This document shows, one piece after another, positions 34,266-43,411 of a stretch of DNA of 64,000 nt. Under the pieces are notes generated by a model. That model saw only the letters and a list, made by a program, of their open reading frames with translations, was not told the DNA's origin and searched no databases. This DNA comes from Adiantum capillus-veneris (taxonomy: Eukaryota; Streptophyta; Polypodiopsida; Polypodiales; Pteridaceae). Numbering within the stretch: the first letter of the stretch is position 1; every line of letters starts with the position of its first letter. Location: the NCBI GenBank assembly GCA_014529385.2, contig CM043956.1:85241721-85305720 (forward strand). Direction: 5' to 3'. The position numbers were made by a program, and so were the translations under genes.

Positions 34266-35963
34266 CTATGGACGAGAAACTTCAGCAAGGGTTTGCCTCT
34301 TTCTCTTGATGATGTCAATGATCTCCTCATGGAATTCACGCTTTGCAATGCCAAGAACTTCTCCCAGAGTAAACTCAATCTTGCTATTCAAGATCCTTTC
34401 CTCCAAGACTTTCTTTAAATCTGTAGCAACCTCAATATCAGATTGTAGTTTATAAGTTGGGCCTTTTGTCTTACCTTTCATTGGCTCTTTCTTCTTTCCT
34501 GTTATAGACTCCTCCATGAGTACTTCAGGTGGAGATGCTCCTTGTGTTGAGGGTGTTTGAGAAGGCATTGAGTCGCTTCTTCCCCCACTTCTAGAAGCTC
34601 TTTTTGATGGTCCTTCATCAGCATTCTCACGTCTGCGCTTCTCTTCTACAATTGCCTCATTTTGTTGGCATTTTGTAATGTAGGCATGCACTGACAATGA
34701 GTCCACTGGATCATTCCATCCTGTTTCTAGACGTATGCAATCACCTGCTTCATGTAGAATCTCTTTTGTAAGCTTTCCCTTTTTAGCTAATTGCATGACA
34801 TTTGGCCAAATTTGACCATAATGGTCACTCACTTCTCCATCACAAAAATGTTCAATTTTGACTCCATAAGTAGCTGCCTCAACTGAAGAGGTGGCATGCT
34901 TGGTTGCCATATCTTCAACTAAGGTTTGCATTCCCCCCTTCCCAAAGTTAGTTCTCAAGGGTAGACCTGTCTCTCTTAAGTGGATTTTACCATCCTTAAA
35001 AAAGACAACATCTTTTGACAAAGCATCACTAAAATCATCACAATCCCTTCTTACATGGTTTGTACTATCACACCAAATACATCTATTAACAAACCCTTCT
35101 TTGGGCTGTTGTCTTTGCCTAGGAAGTGGCCCTGATGGTTGGCCTTTTTCTTCAAGCTTTGCAAACTTCACCTTCAAGTCACGCATTCCCTTCACAAGCT
35201 CATCTAGCATGGACTCATCAAACTTAGGAGAAATAAAAGTAGGCTTTACCATTTTGTCAGAAGTTGAGGTGGAAGGACTTGTAGTGTTTACTACCATCTT
35301 GTCCCTTCTTCTTTGTCGTTTGGCAAGCAGTGAGACAGCACCTTCAACCTCATTCCAGTCGGTCTTTAGTCCTTGCTCAGCATCTTTATCTTCAAGAAGA
35401 AGCTCCAAATTTTCTTGAAACTCTTTACCTGCAGCTTGTAAGAAAAGATCTGTCTTCTCTGCATCTAGTGTGTCCCTTTCTGTCCTAGTGAGTTGTGCAT
35501 AGCGCCGCTCAAATTCCCTAAGTAGCTCTGTTATTGATAGTCCTTGCTTTGGCTTGACTACCCATTCTAAGAATTTCCTTTTGGTCACTCTCTCAGAGTC
35601 CTCCATGAAATATTCCTCCTTTAAAGCTACTTTGAGTTCTTCCCAATTTCTCCCATGCCCATCTTTAATTGCCCTAACATGCTCCCTAATTTCTGGAGCA
35701 ACAACTAGCTCAAAGCTTTGAATCATCTCACCTTCTGACACGCGATGCAGCTCCATCTCCTTCACATACTCGCGTAAGTACTTGGTTACATCTTTGCCAT
35801 TGAACTGATCCATTCTATTGACGACCGCTTGTATGGCCTTCGTTGCTAAAATCTCCCTTCTTTTAGTAGCATGTTGTTGTTGCATGAACATTGCAAATGC
35901 TTGAAACATTTGCATTGTTGCTGGGTCAAAATGCATACCCTCTTGCTCAACGTGATCACCCAT
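34266..35963 (-). CDS. gypsy A gag
   Basis: 565 codons from an ATG in good context (ACCATGG), 48 bases inside the primer-binding site, starting MGDHVEQEGMHFDPATMQMF. The capsid-like part contains VVNRMDQFNGKDVTKYLREY, SFELVVAPEIREHVRAI, WEELKVALKEEYF and RKFLEWV. A CCHC knuckle, CIWCDSTNHVRRDC, lies near residue 310. A long charged C-terminal part follows, with a basic stretch KKKEPMKGKTKG. The frame ends in TAG at 34266-34268 and the protease continues in the same frame, so it is either a readthrough arrangement or a mutated Gln codon. The gene itself is open throughout. Confidence 0.85.
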   Translation of the reverse strand: MGDHVEQEGMHFDPATMQMFQAFAMFMQQQHATKRREILATKAIQAVVNRMDQFNGKDVTKYLREYVKEMELHRVSEGEMIQSFELVVAPEIREHVRAIKDGHGRNWEELKVALKEEYFMEDSERVTKRKFLEWVVKPKQGLSITELLREFERRYAQLTRTERDTLDAEKTDLFLQAAGKEFQENLELLLEDKDAEQGLKTDWNEVEGAVSLLAKRQRRRDKMVVNTTSPSTSTSDKMVKPTFISPKFDESMLDELVKGMRDLKVKFAKLEEKGQPSGPLPRQRQQPKEGFVNRCIWCDSTNHVRRDCDDFSDALSKDVVFFKDGKIHLRETGLPLRTNFGKGGMQTLVEDMATKHATSSVEAATYGVKIEHFCDGEVSDHYGQIWPNVMQLAKKGKLTKEILHEAGDCIRLETGWNDPVDSLSVHAYITKCQQNEAIVEEKRRRENADEGPSKRASRSGGRSDSMPSQTPSTQGASPPEVLMEESITGKKKEPMKGKTKGPTYKLQSDIEVATDLKKVLEERILNSKIEFTLGEVLGIAKREFHEEIIDIIKRKRQTLAEVSRP

Positions 35964-35990
35964 GGTTACCCACAAACTCTCACCCTGGCA

Positions 35991-36011
35991 GTTTCGCGTC
36001 GGGTTCACCAA
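35991..36011 (-). promoter_or_regulatory. primer-binding site, gypsy A
   Basis: The minus strand reads TTGGTGAACCCGACGCG, starting five bases after the 5' LTR end. The same site occurs in X1 and X2. I could not match it to a tRNA 3' end with confidence. Confidence 0.7.
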
Positions 36012-36217
36012 AAATATGTCGAGAAATTTGCGGTCTTGCCAGGAAAGCACCGGGCTTATGGCTGTGAGAGTTTGTGAGAGAACTCAACAAAAACTATATG
36101 AAGGAGTTAAACCATAGATGCCATGAAGACTAGGGTTTGGAAAGAAGATCAACCAAAGAAGACTCACTCTTTCTCTCTTGCATTCACACACACAAAGGAA
36201 GAACGCAAAAGAGAATG

Positions 36218-36430
36218 TCAAAACAATACGAAGATGAAAACATCAAGGCTATGGTCATAGCGTATCATGGGTAATATGAAAGGGTTAATGGATGAGTTAA
36301 TGGCATTCAATCTTGGCTGACCAAATAGGCTACAAATTGTTCTTTGGAATTGTAGTTTTGTGCTTACCATAATATATATATTTTGTCTAGTGATTGGGAT
36401 TAATTGTGTGTACAAATCCTCTTGGTTCAT
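36218..36430 (-). CDS. ORFb: conserved ~70-residue leader ORF of gypsy A
   Basis: 70 codons, starting MNQEDLYTQLIPITRQNIYI and ending ...SLDVFIFVLF. Its ATG overlaps the stop of ORFa as ATGA (36427-36430). The core F-Q-R-T-I-x-x-L-F-G-x-x-R-L-N-x-I-N, then SINPFILPMIRY and D-V-F-I-F-V-L, is matched by the leader ORF of gypsy B at 57458-57673 and, more distantly, by ORFa next door. In the block INPFILPMI-x-Y, seven of ten shared residues use different synonymous codons in A and B. It is rich in Ile, Leu and Phe with no clear signal peptide. No known family was recognised. The 3' LTR copy (28195-28407) has acquired a stop. Confidence 0.6.
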   Translation of the reverse strand: MNQEDLYTQLIPITRQNIYIMVSTKLQFQRTICSLFGQPRLNAINSSINPFILPMIRYDHSLDVFIFVLF

Positions 36431-36645
36431 AGCAAGATAACTACGCTTACATCAAAAGAAAAATTATAGTCTATGAGAGGTAGTATGATGGGATCCGGCG
36501 ATAGAAGTATTTCATTAAGCCTTTCAGGGCCGAAGAGAAACACTATACGTTGTTGAAAGTGTATTTTACGGCTAATCCATACGTTAATTCTAATAGATCG
36601 TAGAGAGTGAAAGCGATAGAAATGATCATCATGTGGGTTATTCAT
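36427..36645 (-). CDS. ORFa: conserved ~72-residue leader ORF of gypsy A
   Basis: 72 codons, starting MNNPHDDHFYRFHSLRSIRI. The motif SIRINVWISRKIHFQQRIVF is followed by FG-x-ERLNEI, then SPDPIILPLIDY and SFDV. Gypsy B has the same protein at 57754-57969 (about half of residues identical, no internal gaps of note), and ORFb is a second related copy. It lies downstream of the LTR TATA box, so it would be the first ORF on the transcript. In SP-x-PIILP-x-I-x-Y, seven of nine shared residues use different codons in A and B, the pattern expected for selection on protein. The function is unknown. Confidence 0.6.
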   Translation of the reverse strand: MNNPHDDHFYRFHSLRSIRINVWISRKIHFQQRIVFLFGPERLNEILLSPDPIILPLIDYNFSFDVSVVILL

Positions 36646-38035
36646 CTAGGATAGTATGTGAGAAATGTAGATATGAGAGAAGTGAAGAGATGACAAGTTT
36701 CCCTCCCAAGCCCTATTCTTGCCCGTAAGCAATAAGGATACTGCGGGGAGAGATGTACTTGTAGCAAAGAGAACCTAGAATTTGCAGAGAGGATGAATTA
36801 CTAAGAATGAGAGAGATAGGTTTGCTTTAGGAGATGAGATTAGATACATATATATATGTTGGATTAGAGATGAAAAAGAAAACAACAACAAATCAAGAAA
36901 ACATAAATGTAGAACACATTTTACTTGACAAACCCTTTGGCACCATTATTGATGGAGAGAGAAGAAGAGTGGATAATTCCACTTTGATTGATACACCAAG
37001 TGCAAGACCTTCTTTGATTAGAGTTGATCTTCCAAGGTTAGCTTGTTGCAAGAATGGCTAGTCTCCCTCTAGGAGAAAGTGTAGGCTTGGGCTTATGTTA
37101 ATGGCTATGTACAATTAGGCATTACTACTCACTCCCTCGAGAATTCCTCTCATCAATGGCTTGAATGCTTGAGTTCCTTCCAAGGAAGAAGAGGTCCCCT
37201 TTTATAGGTGAAGGGAACCCACAAGGGTTTACACAAGAAGAGAGGAGCCAGTGTGAACAGGAATTTGAAAAGTTGGAAATGAGCTGTCCCTGCATGATGT
37301 GGGCAGACTGGGGTCCAGTATTTTGATCATATCTCCTCAACCGTAGCTCCAAATAAAAAAATAAAAATATGGGCAGAAACTTTAGCTCATTAGCTACGAG
37401 TTTCATTTTAAAATCATTCTCCAATTCGGATTGGAACCTTGTGTAAACAATTCATCAAAATAGGGTCCATTTATGGCAGCAAAAGTCTTCATGTGGTCTC
37501 CTTAGCCTTGACTTTCATTTAATTCCAAAGGACAACTCATGCCATATGAAAGCATGACATTGCTCCTTGACAAAGTTTTGTAATCATGCTTGCAATAATG
37601 CATTAAGATAAGTGTATCTTTGAAATCATGCCACCTAGTGTCCCACTAGGATTTGATTCCCTCCTAGTAGCTATTTAAAAAGAAATATAAGAAAAATATG
37701 AAAAAAACATAGAATATATATAGATTGGAAATTACTCTAGATATAGGATCTAGATAGGGTGTGAGATAATAATGAGATGGTAGAAAGAAAGAATCAATGC
37801 TTTTTGCCCCAAGTTAAAGAGGTGGAGCTATTGACACTTTTCCCATAGTATTTTTTGATGGTAAAGTAAGAATACATTACCCTTGAGATAAATAATAAGA
37901 TGAGATAGAAAGCTTATTTTTATACTTACATATGCATATGTACATTATAGGAAATATAGTTATGTATCTAAAAAGTTACAAGATAACTCTTGTAGCATGT
38001 GTTCCCACTATGTACATGTCACAGCACGACAACGC

Positions 38036-39224
38036 GACCCTAATTCAACAAAAATTTGAAATGGAAAGAGAGGATGAAAATTATAAAATAGAGAAAGATA
38101 TAGGGTAAGAATTATCAATACAAGGGACCAAGGTACTGTTATGCAAACATTTGTTGTTTCACATAATTATAAGAAGATCCCAACCACCAATTTCAAACCT
38201 CTTATGAACCTTGCAAATAATATATGATAGAGGATACAAAATAATGGGTAATAAATCCAGGCAGCATTAAGAAGTATCACCCATCCAAGACCTCACAGCC
38301 TGTCTTGCAATTGTTGTGGACGATTGGATGATATCAATAGTTAATTATTCCCAAAGTTGAAATTTGGTAACTAGAATGCAGCTAGGATCCATGGCAAGGC
38401 CTCATTAGTGTGTGCCCTCCTTTGAAATCATATGAAAGAGTATCGCTATAAAGAAACTAAGAAGAGCACCAACAACAACCCTTGGTCAGATAACAAAATG
38501 CACCATTACTATGCAACAAGCTGACAACCCAAAAATACAACTATACACCATAGAAAATAAGTATGTTTGGGCCTCCAACATGCCTTCCCCCTCCTAGAAC
38601 ATGATTTTATGTTATGTGGATAAGTGAGTAGAGAGGCTAAGCATTATAGTAAAAAATGAGCTAATAGGGCTGTGAGATGCACTTGTGTGAGAAGAGCTAT
38701 ACATGCACACCTTCATATCTTTAGAAAAGAAAAAGAGGGGCTAAAAAACATCCAGAAAACACTAAATCAACATAGAAGAAAACGGATTAAGAAGCACCAA
38801 TTACTTTGTTTATGTCATTAAAAAAAAAGATTAAAACAAGACAATAGTAACTTACCTAGGATAAGACAATGCAAAATCTTTTTTTTTGGTGCTCTAATTT
38901 GAATTAATCACAGAGTGTTACAAACAGCCTGGGAATATCCTTTGCACAGGGCTCTCCAAAGAAAATACAACAAGGCCCAAGAGGCTGCACCTCTCTAACT
39001 ACTTTTTTTGGAGAAACTTGCAATGCGGATTCCTTCTACTAAGTAGTTGCCACCAACAAGTTTGCAAAGCCAGAATTGTGTCCAAAGGCTCACACTTCTT
39101 CTGAAGAGTATCACAGTTCTAGACTGCTGGACTTCTCGCAATATCATAGCTCTTACTATACAAATGTCAATTTGGAGATCCTTATTTTTTATGCATCTAG
39201 AGCCCATTGCAAGGTCGCGTTGTC
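38036..39224. other. no gene recognised
   Basis: AT-rich flank to the right of gypsy A. Short open frames at 38995-39310 on both strands carry no motif. No repeat shared with the rest of the window was noticed. Confidence 0.5.
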
Positions 39225-41576
39225 ATGCTGCTTTGCGGGCACGGGGTGAAAGACCTGAATTGTGTGCATTTTCAAAATTTTCCAAGCTTGTGATTTATGC
39301 TAGGATCTAACATGACAATAGGATGATTGAAATGCATGCAAAATGTGGGTTTTGATTCCTAGAAAGGAAGTCGGTGCCTCCAAGACGAGCTCTGGTGATG
39401 ATGCCAGAAAGTAGTTTTATAGGAACATTTGTAGTGTTCGACGTGCTCTCTAGGTTTGTCTTTACAGCTCGTCAATTGGAGCTATGGTATGAAAGTTATG
39501 GTAGTTTGAAGCTGGGATAGTTTGGAGATCTGGGCCGGACTGGGCAGTTGTAGATGAAGGGTTAGGGATGGTATGAGTGGCATGGGTCTGAAGTGCTCAT
39601 CATATGGAGCACGTTGGTGGTTCGAATCGCTAATCAGAGCTCAAACGGCCAAGATATGAGCAATTTAAGTTTCATCGAGGATCGGTTCTGTACCAGTTTG
39701 GTTGCCTCGATCAGTGTGAGATCTGGTGGGTTTTGGGATTTAATAAGGTTATGAATATGGTGATTTGGCAATGCTTTGATTGGGATGTGCTCTAAATGTA
39801 TTCTTGGAAATGCCTAGAGGGCAATAAGTGCTTGAGGAGCATCTTGTGTGGAATGTCATCTCATACAGTGCATTGAAAGCAGGGTATACTACTAGCAGCA
39901 CTACGGTAATTGATATGTATGCCTAATGTGGTGATTGGCCATGCCTGGCTAGCAATAACAAAGCTGTGGTTCTCTTTAACCAAATGTGAAGGAAAGGTCT
40001 TTCATTAAATGCAATCACTTATAATTGCATCTTGAATGCATGTGGTAGTAGCCAAGGCATTGATATGGGCAACTAAATTCATGATGATATTGTTAGTTAG
40101 GGGCTACTCGTGGAAATGAGGTTTGTGCAAGGCAATGGCTTGGATTATACACATGCCAAATGAGGTGCTATCACAAAATCAAATGAGGGCCACCCATAGG
40201 CTTCAAAGAATGGCCACCGAAGGACAAATTCCATGGCGAACAGCGAGGAGGGGTCACAAGGGGAGAGAGTAGTGCTCGCGATGATCTCCGAGATGCTCGG
40301 ATGGCATTGTCCGTGAAGCGAAAAACACTCAAGGGTCCCTTGCGCAGTCTTTTGGTCCTATTCTTGCCAAGATTGACGGAAGTCGACCGTCATCATGCCA
40401 CATCATCAAAGCATCACTCTCGTGGGCCCTAGCAATGACAAATCCATCATTGCTTTGGGAGGGATAATTTTAGAATGTTATTTTTAACATGGAAGAGAGA
40501 AGGAGGAGAATAACGTGGAAGGAGGGGAAGCCGATGCCTTAGAGGAGAACATGGAAGGAGAGAAATCCGATATCTTAGAGGAGAACGGGGAAGAAAGGAG
40601 AGGAGAACCCGTGGTTGGGAGGAGGCTCTCGACAAATCTCAGAGGACCCTCTTTCTCCCACTCAACCTCACCAAGTAGGCAATCTCTTTCTCTCTTGACC
40701 TTGAAAAGAACAAGGAAGAAGGAGGAGCTTGGAAAATCTCTCAAGCATGAAGGAGAGTTTTTTTTTGGACAAGGGGAATAAGAGCGGATGAAACGATGAG
40801 ATCTCTCTCTGGGATCTTGGAAAGAGGAGCACCACAAGAGGAAGGTGAACGAGGAGGGAGGCTTTGACCTCGAGGCTGGTGGAAGGGAAGAGAAGATTAG
40901 GTCTTCTCTTTCCCTCACTCAGCCCTTACTCAACTTTGATAGAGGTTCTTGCTTTCTCGTCTGAAAGAAGCAAGAGAAGGGAGGCGAACTTGGGTATCGA
41001 GGGTTGTTACTCTCTCTCGGCAAATCAAGACAAACAAGGAGGTGTAAGCAGGATAGGTGGAGGAATTGAAACCGAACAAGAAAGGTGTGAAAAAGATACG
41101 TGATCTACAAGCTAGAGAACAACCAAACCTTGATTGAGTAGTGAGTGAAAGGGAAATTTTTCGAAACTGACAAGCAAGGGTGTTATACAGGGTGGGATTT
41201 GTCTAGCGATTATAGGTTGCTTCCATCATATTGGGGATTTTTTATTAGGGGTTTGCAAATCAACAAGCATACCGATGACGGCGTGTGAAACCGATTTGTA
41301 ACAGGGTTATCAGACATCAAATTATTAAAAGCATCTACTATTTTCCAGCATCAATTGAGTGTCGATATCTAGATTCAAACTATTTTTTGCTACTATTTGT
41401 ATTTCAACTCGTGATTTTCTTCCAGAATTGCTATCTAAGTGTCACTATATCTTCCTACTAACACTAGAACACTCCTAATTGGACTTCTTTCACTTGGTTT
41501 GCGCCTCGGTTGACTATCCATCTACATCCAAAAGCCCTATGCTTTCATGATCGACTCTAAAAAGCCGCGTACTTCG
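39225..41576 (+). repeat. 5' LTR of non-autonomous element X2 (left limit uncertain)
   Basis: The right end reads TTCGACA just before the primer-binding site, like the CTCGACA end of gypsy A. A possible start, TGTCATGCTGC (39225), resembles gypsy A's TGTCGTGCTGT. From 39460 onward it is collinear with the X1 3' LTR, including a PPR fragment and a 'gaggctctcga' block at 40619. Many GA-rich open frames at 40440-41100 on both strands (for example 40484-40918 minus) have no domain and look like composition effects. No matching 3' LTR was found. Confidence 0.45.
39849..40170 (+). pseudogene. PPR-protein fragment inside the X2 LTR
   Basis: One plus-strand frame reads WNVISYSALKAGYTTSSTTV, IDMYA, stop, CGD, then KAVVLFNQM, stop, RKGLSLNAITYNCILNACGS and SQGIDMGN, stop, IHDDIVS, stop, GLL. 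This is the classic plant PPR order: NVISWNALIAGY, VDMYAKCG, A-x-x-L-F-x-Q-M, G-x-x-x-N-x-I-T-Y-x-x-I-L-x-A-C-G, G-x-x-I-H. At least four stops kill it, most at Gln or Lys positions. It is the counterpart of the fragment at 17525-17735 in X1. Confidence 0.75.
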
Positions 41577-41581
41577 ACAAT

Positions 41582-41601
41582 TTGGTGAACCCGACACAAA
41601 A
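41582..41601 (+). promoter_or_regulatory. primer-binding site of element X2
   Basis: TTGGTGAACCCGACACA, directly after the LTR end, differs from gypsy A's site at two places in the first 20 bases. Gag starts 14 bases further on. Confidence 0.65.
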
Positions 41602-41615
41602 CTTGACCGGGGTAG

Positions 41616-42257
41616 ATGGAACTAGCCATGTTGACAAACCAAGCGGAAGAGATGCAGTAGATTTTGGCGTTAATGTATGATATTTTTTAGCAACAATATT
41701 CAAATCAAGTACAGAATATGAACCAAAATCTGGATGCCAATTTAAAGACAAAGAATCAAGAATTGCAGCCCGGGTTGAAGCCGTCTCCAAAAGGTGAACT
41801 AGGTGGATTTAAAAAGAAGATAAGCACAAAATTTTTCAAGTAACAGAGTCAACAATGGGAAAGAGCAAATACAAAGTGCCAAATGACTAGAAACAAGAGA
41901 TATTGTAGCAGTTGGCCCTTGAAAATGCCAAATGCTCAATTTTTATCAATGGAGAGTTTTTGATGTTATGATCCAATAGGATACCTGGATTGCTATGAAG
42001 AGGAGTTGGAGCTACTTGGGGTGCCAAAAGAGAATAAGATTCTAAAATTCAATATTTTTGTGACCTCATATTTTTTAAAGAAACTCTAGGAGCTTTAGCA
42101 TCCAAATCTGCATAGCTGGAGCAAGTTTAAAGCTGTTGTCATCCAAGAACGATGGGATCCAAGCATGTATGCAGATGATGAGGCTTGTGTTAATATGCCT
42201 ACCTATGTGGAGGTTTGCAAGCAGATTAGGGCTAAGCTAGAAACTATTATTGATGAA
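41616..42257 (+). pseudogene. gag-like region of element X2
   Basis: It starts MELAMLTNQAEEMQ after the primer site, followed by several stops. The most telling part is YDPIGYLDCYEEELELLGVP then KENKILKFNIFVTSYFLKKL, which aligns with HDPDGLLACYQAEMKSRGSP / RMILTFEKVVTSEFKDKV of X1. WSKFKAVVIQERWDP and QIRAKLETIIDEFLLEDD follow. There is no zinc knuckle. It is more decayed than X1. Confidence 0.5.
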
Positions 42258-43411
42258 TTCTTGCTTGAGGATGATAGACTAATATAGAATAAAGATGATG
42301 AAGAGGTTGTCCAAGCTGTCTATACAAAGCTTGGAATTGCAGATTCCATGCTAATGGCTGAAGTTGAAGATTTATAGGGTCGAGAAAAGCATGAGGATTC
42401 AGAGGGTTTATACACACATGAGGGTTCACAGGGTGTAGATGTACATGAGCATCTATAGGAATTGTGTACATTAGATTTACAGGGTTTGGATACACCAGAG
42501 TTTAAGGGATTGGATGAGCAAGGTTATGTGCTTGAAGATCTACATGTTGATGATTCAGAGGGGGTGTAGACTCCTTCTTTATCAAGATTTTTTGATGCAG
42601 AACTCTCAATATGGAAAAGTAATCGTGAACTTGATGATGCTTATTCAGAGGGGGTGCATAATGAATTGCAATCTGTTGGTGTTATGTATGATTGGGTTCA
42701 TTGTTGTGCAAATGATATGGACATGGACATAGATGCAATTTTCAATATGCATGCCGATATTTGTGCTACAGAAGCTCAAAGATATTTGGATGAGGGGGAG
42801 AAAGTTAATGAGTAGCCTACAATAGATGCGGCTAGTATGCATATCATATGTGGAATGCCTAGTTTGCAACCTGAGATATGCAGGGTGGAATATTCTTTTG
42901 AAGCGGAAGAGGCAGAGCTAGAGCTTATGTGCTTATTGGATGAAGCTTTGGAAGTACTCTCAATTATATATGCAAAGAGTACTGAACAATTTGGTTTCAT
43001 GCATAATCATGTTTATCTAGGTGTGGTTGATGATGACCTTATGCAGTTGTGGATGATGCTCTATTTGGTTTTGGCCATATACAAACTAGGGAAATGTATT
43101 CTGATGCATCTCAGAAGTCTGATGAAGAGGATTTTTCCAGAGACTTGATGTATCTAGATATGCATGATCAAAATTCCAATACTAGAGGGGGTGAAGTTGC
43201 ATTGCCAATGCTCCTACCTGTGATAGATGATCAAAAATTAGATGAGCACGATGCACAAGGGAGATGGAAATATTAAATGTTTCCAGATGCTATATGGGAT
43301 TTTTTGTTATCCTATGATGTAGGAGATTTTCTACTAGATTTTGATCCAAAAGGAGATAGTTTTATGCATGGTTCAAGGCAATTGATCAATGTGTCGTTTG
43401 ATCTTGGTGGA
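42258..43411 (+). pseudogene. acidic downstream ORF of element X2 (no pol)
   Basis: Very acidic, with repeated Glu/Asp-Gly phrases (HEDSEGLYTHEGSQGVDVHE, LDTPEFKGLDEQGYVLEDLH), then CATEAQRYLDEGEKVNE and a long open stretch to 43148 with EAEEAELELMCLLDEALEVL. It ends with DFLLDFDPKGDS and SFDLGGY, parallel to FFLLDPG and IPFDPGSY in X1. No RT, protease or integrase is present before the sequence runs into a dispersed repeat at 43412. The protein family is unknown. Confidence 0.45.

Larger units (their letters stand above)
27994..38031 (-). mobile_element. Ty3/gypsy retrotransposon A, near-complete
   Basis: Two LTRs of exactly 2015 bp differ at roughly 30 positions by eye (about 1.5%), so it is fairly young. 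Element ends are TGTCG...CGACA. Flanks give a 4-bp duplication acgc (27990-27993 and 38032-38035). The minus strand reads LTR, primer site, gag, protease, RT-RNase H, integrase, polypurine tract, LTR. Integrase lies after RNase H, so it is gypsy. Two in-frame stops and one frameshift disable the polyprotein. No chromodomain motif was seen at the integrase C-terminus, which is acidic. Confidence 0.95.
36017..38031 (-). repeat. 5' LTR of gypsy A (2015 bp)
   Basis: Identical in length to the 3' LTR. The minus-strand TATA box TATAAAAG is at 37199-37206, giving a U3 of about 830 bp and an R-U5 of about 1.16 kb. The R-U5 part holds ORFa and ORFb upstream of the primer-binding site, so both would be at the 5' end of the genomic RNA. 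Confidence 0.95.

Noticed and set aside
40484-40918. 144-codon Ser/Pro-rich ORF on the minus strand in the X2 LTR
   Set aside because: The region is GA-rich on the plus strand, with open frames on both strands and no domain; a composition effect.
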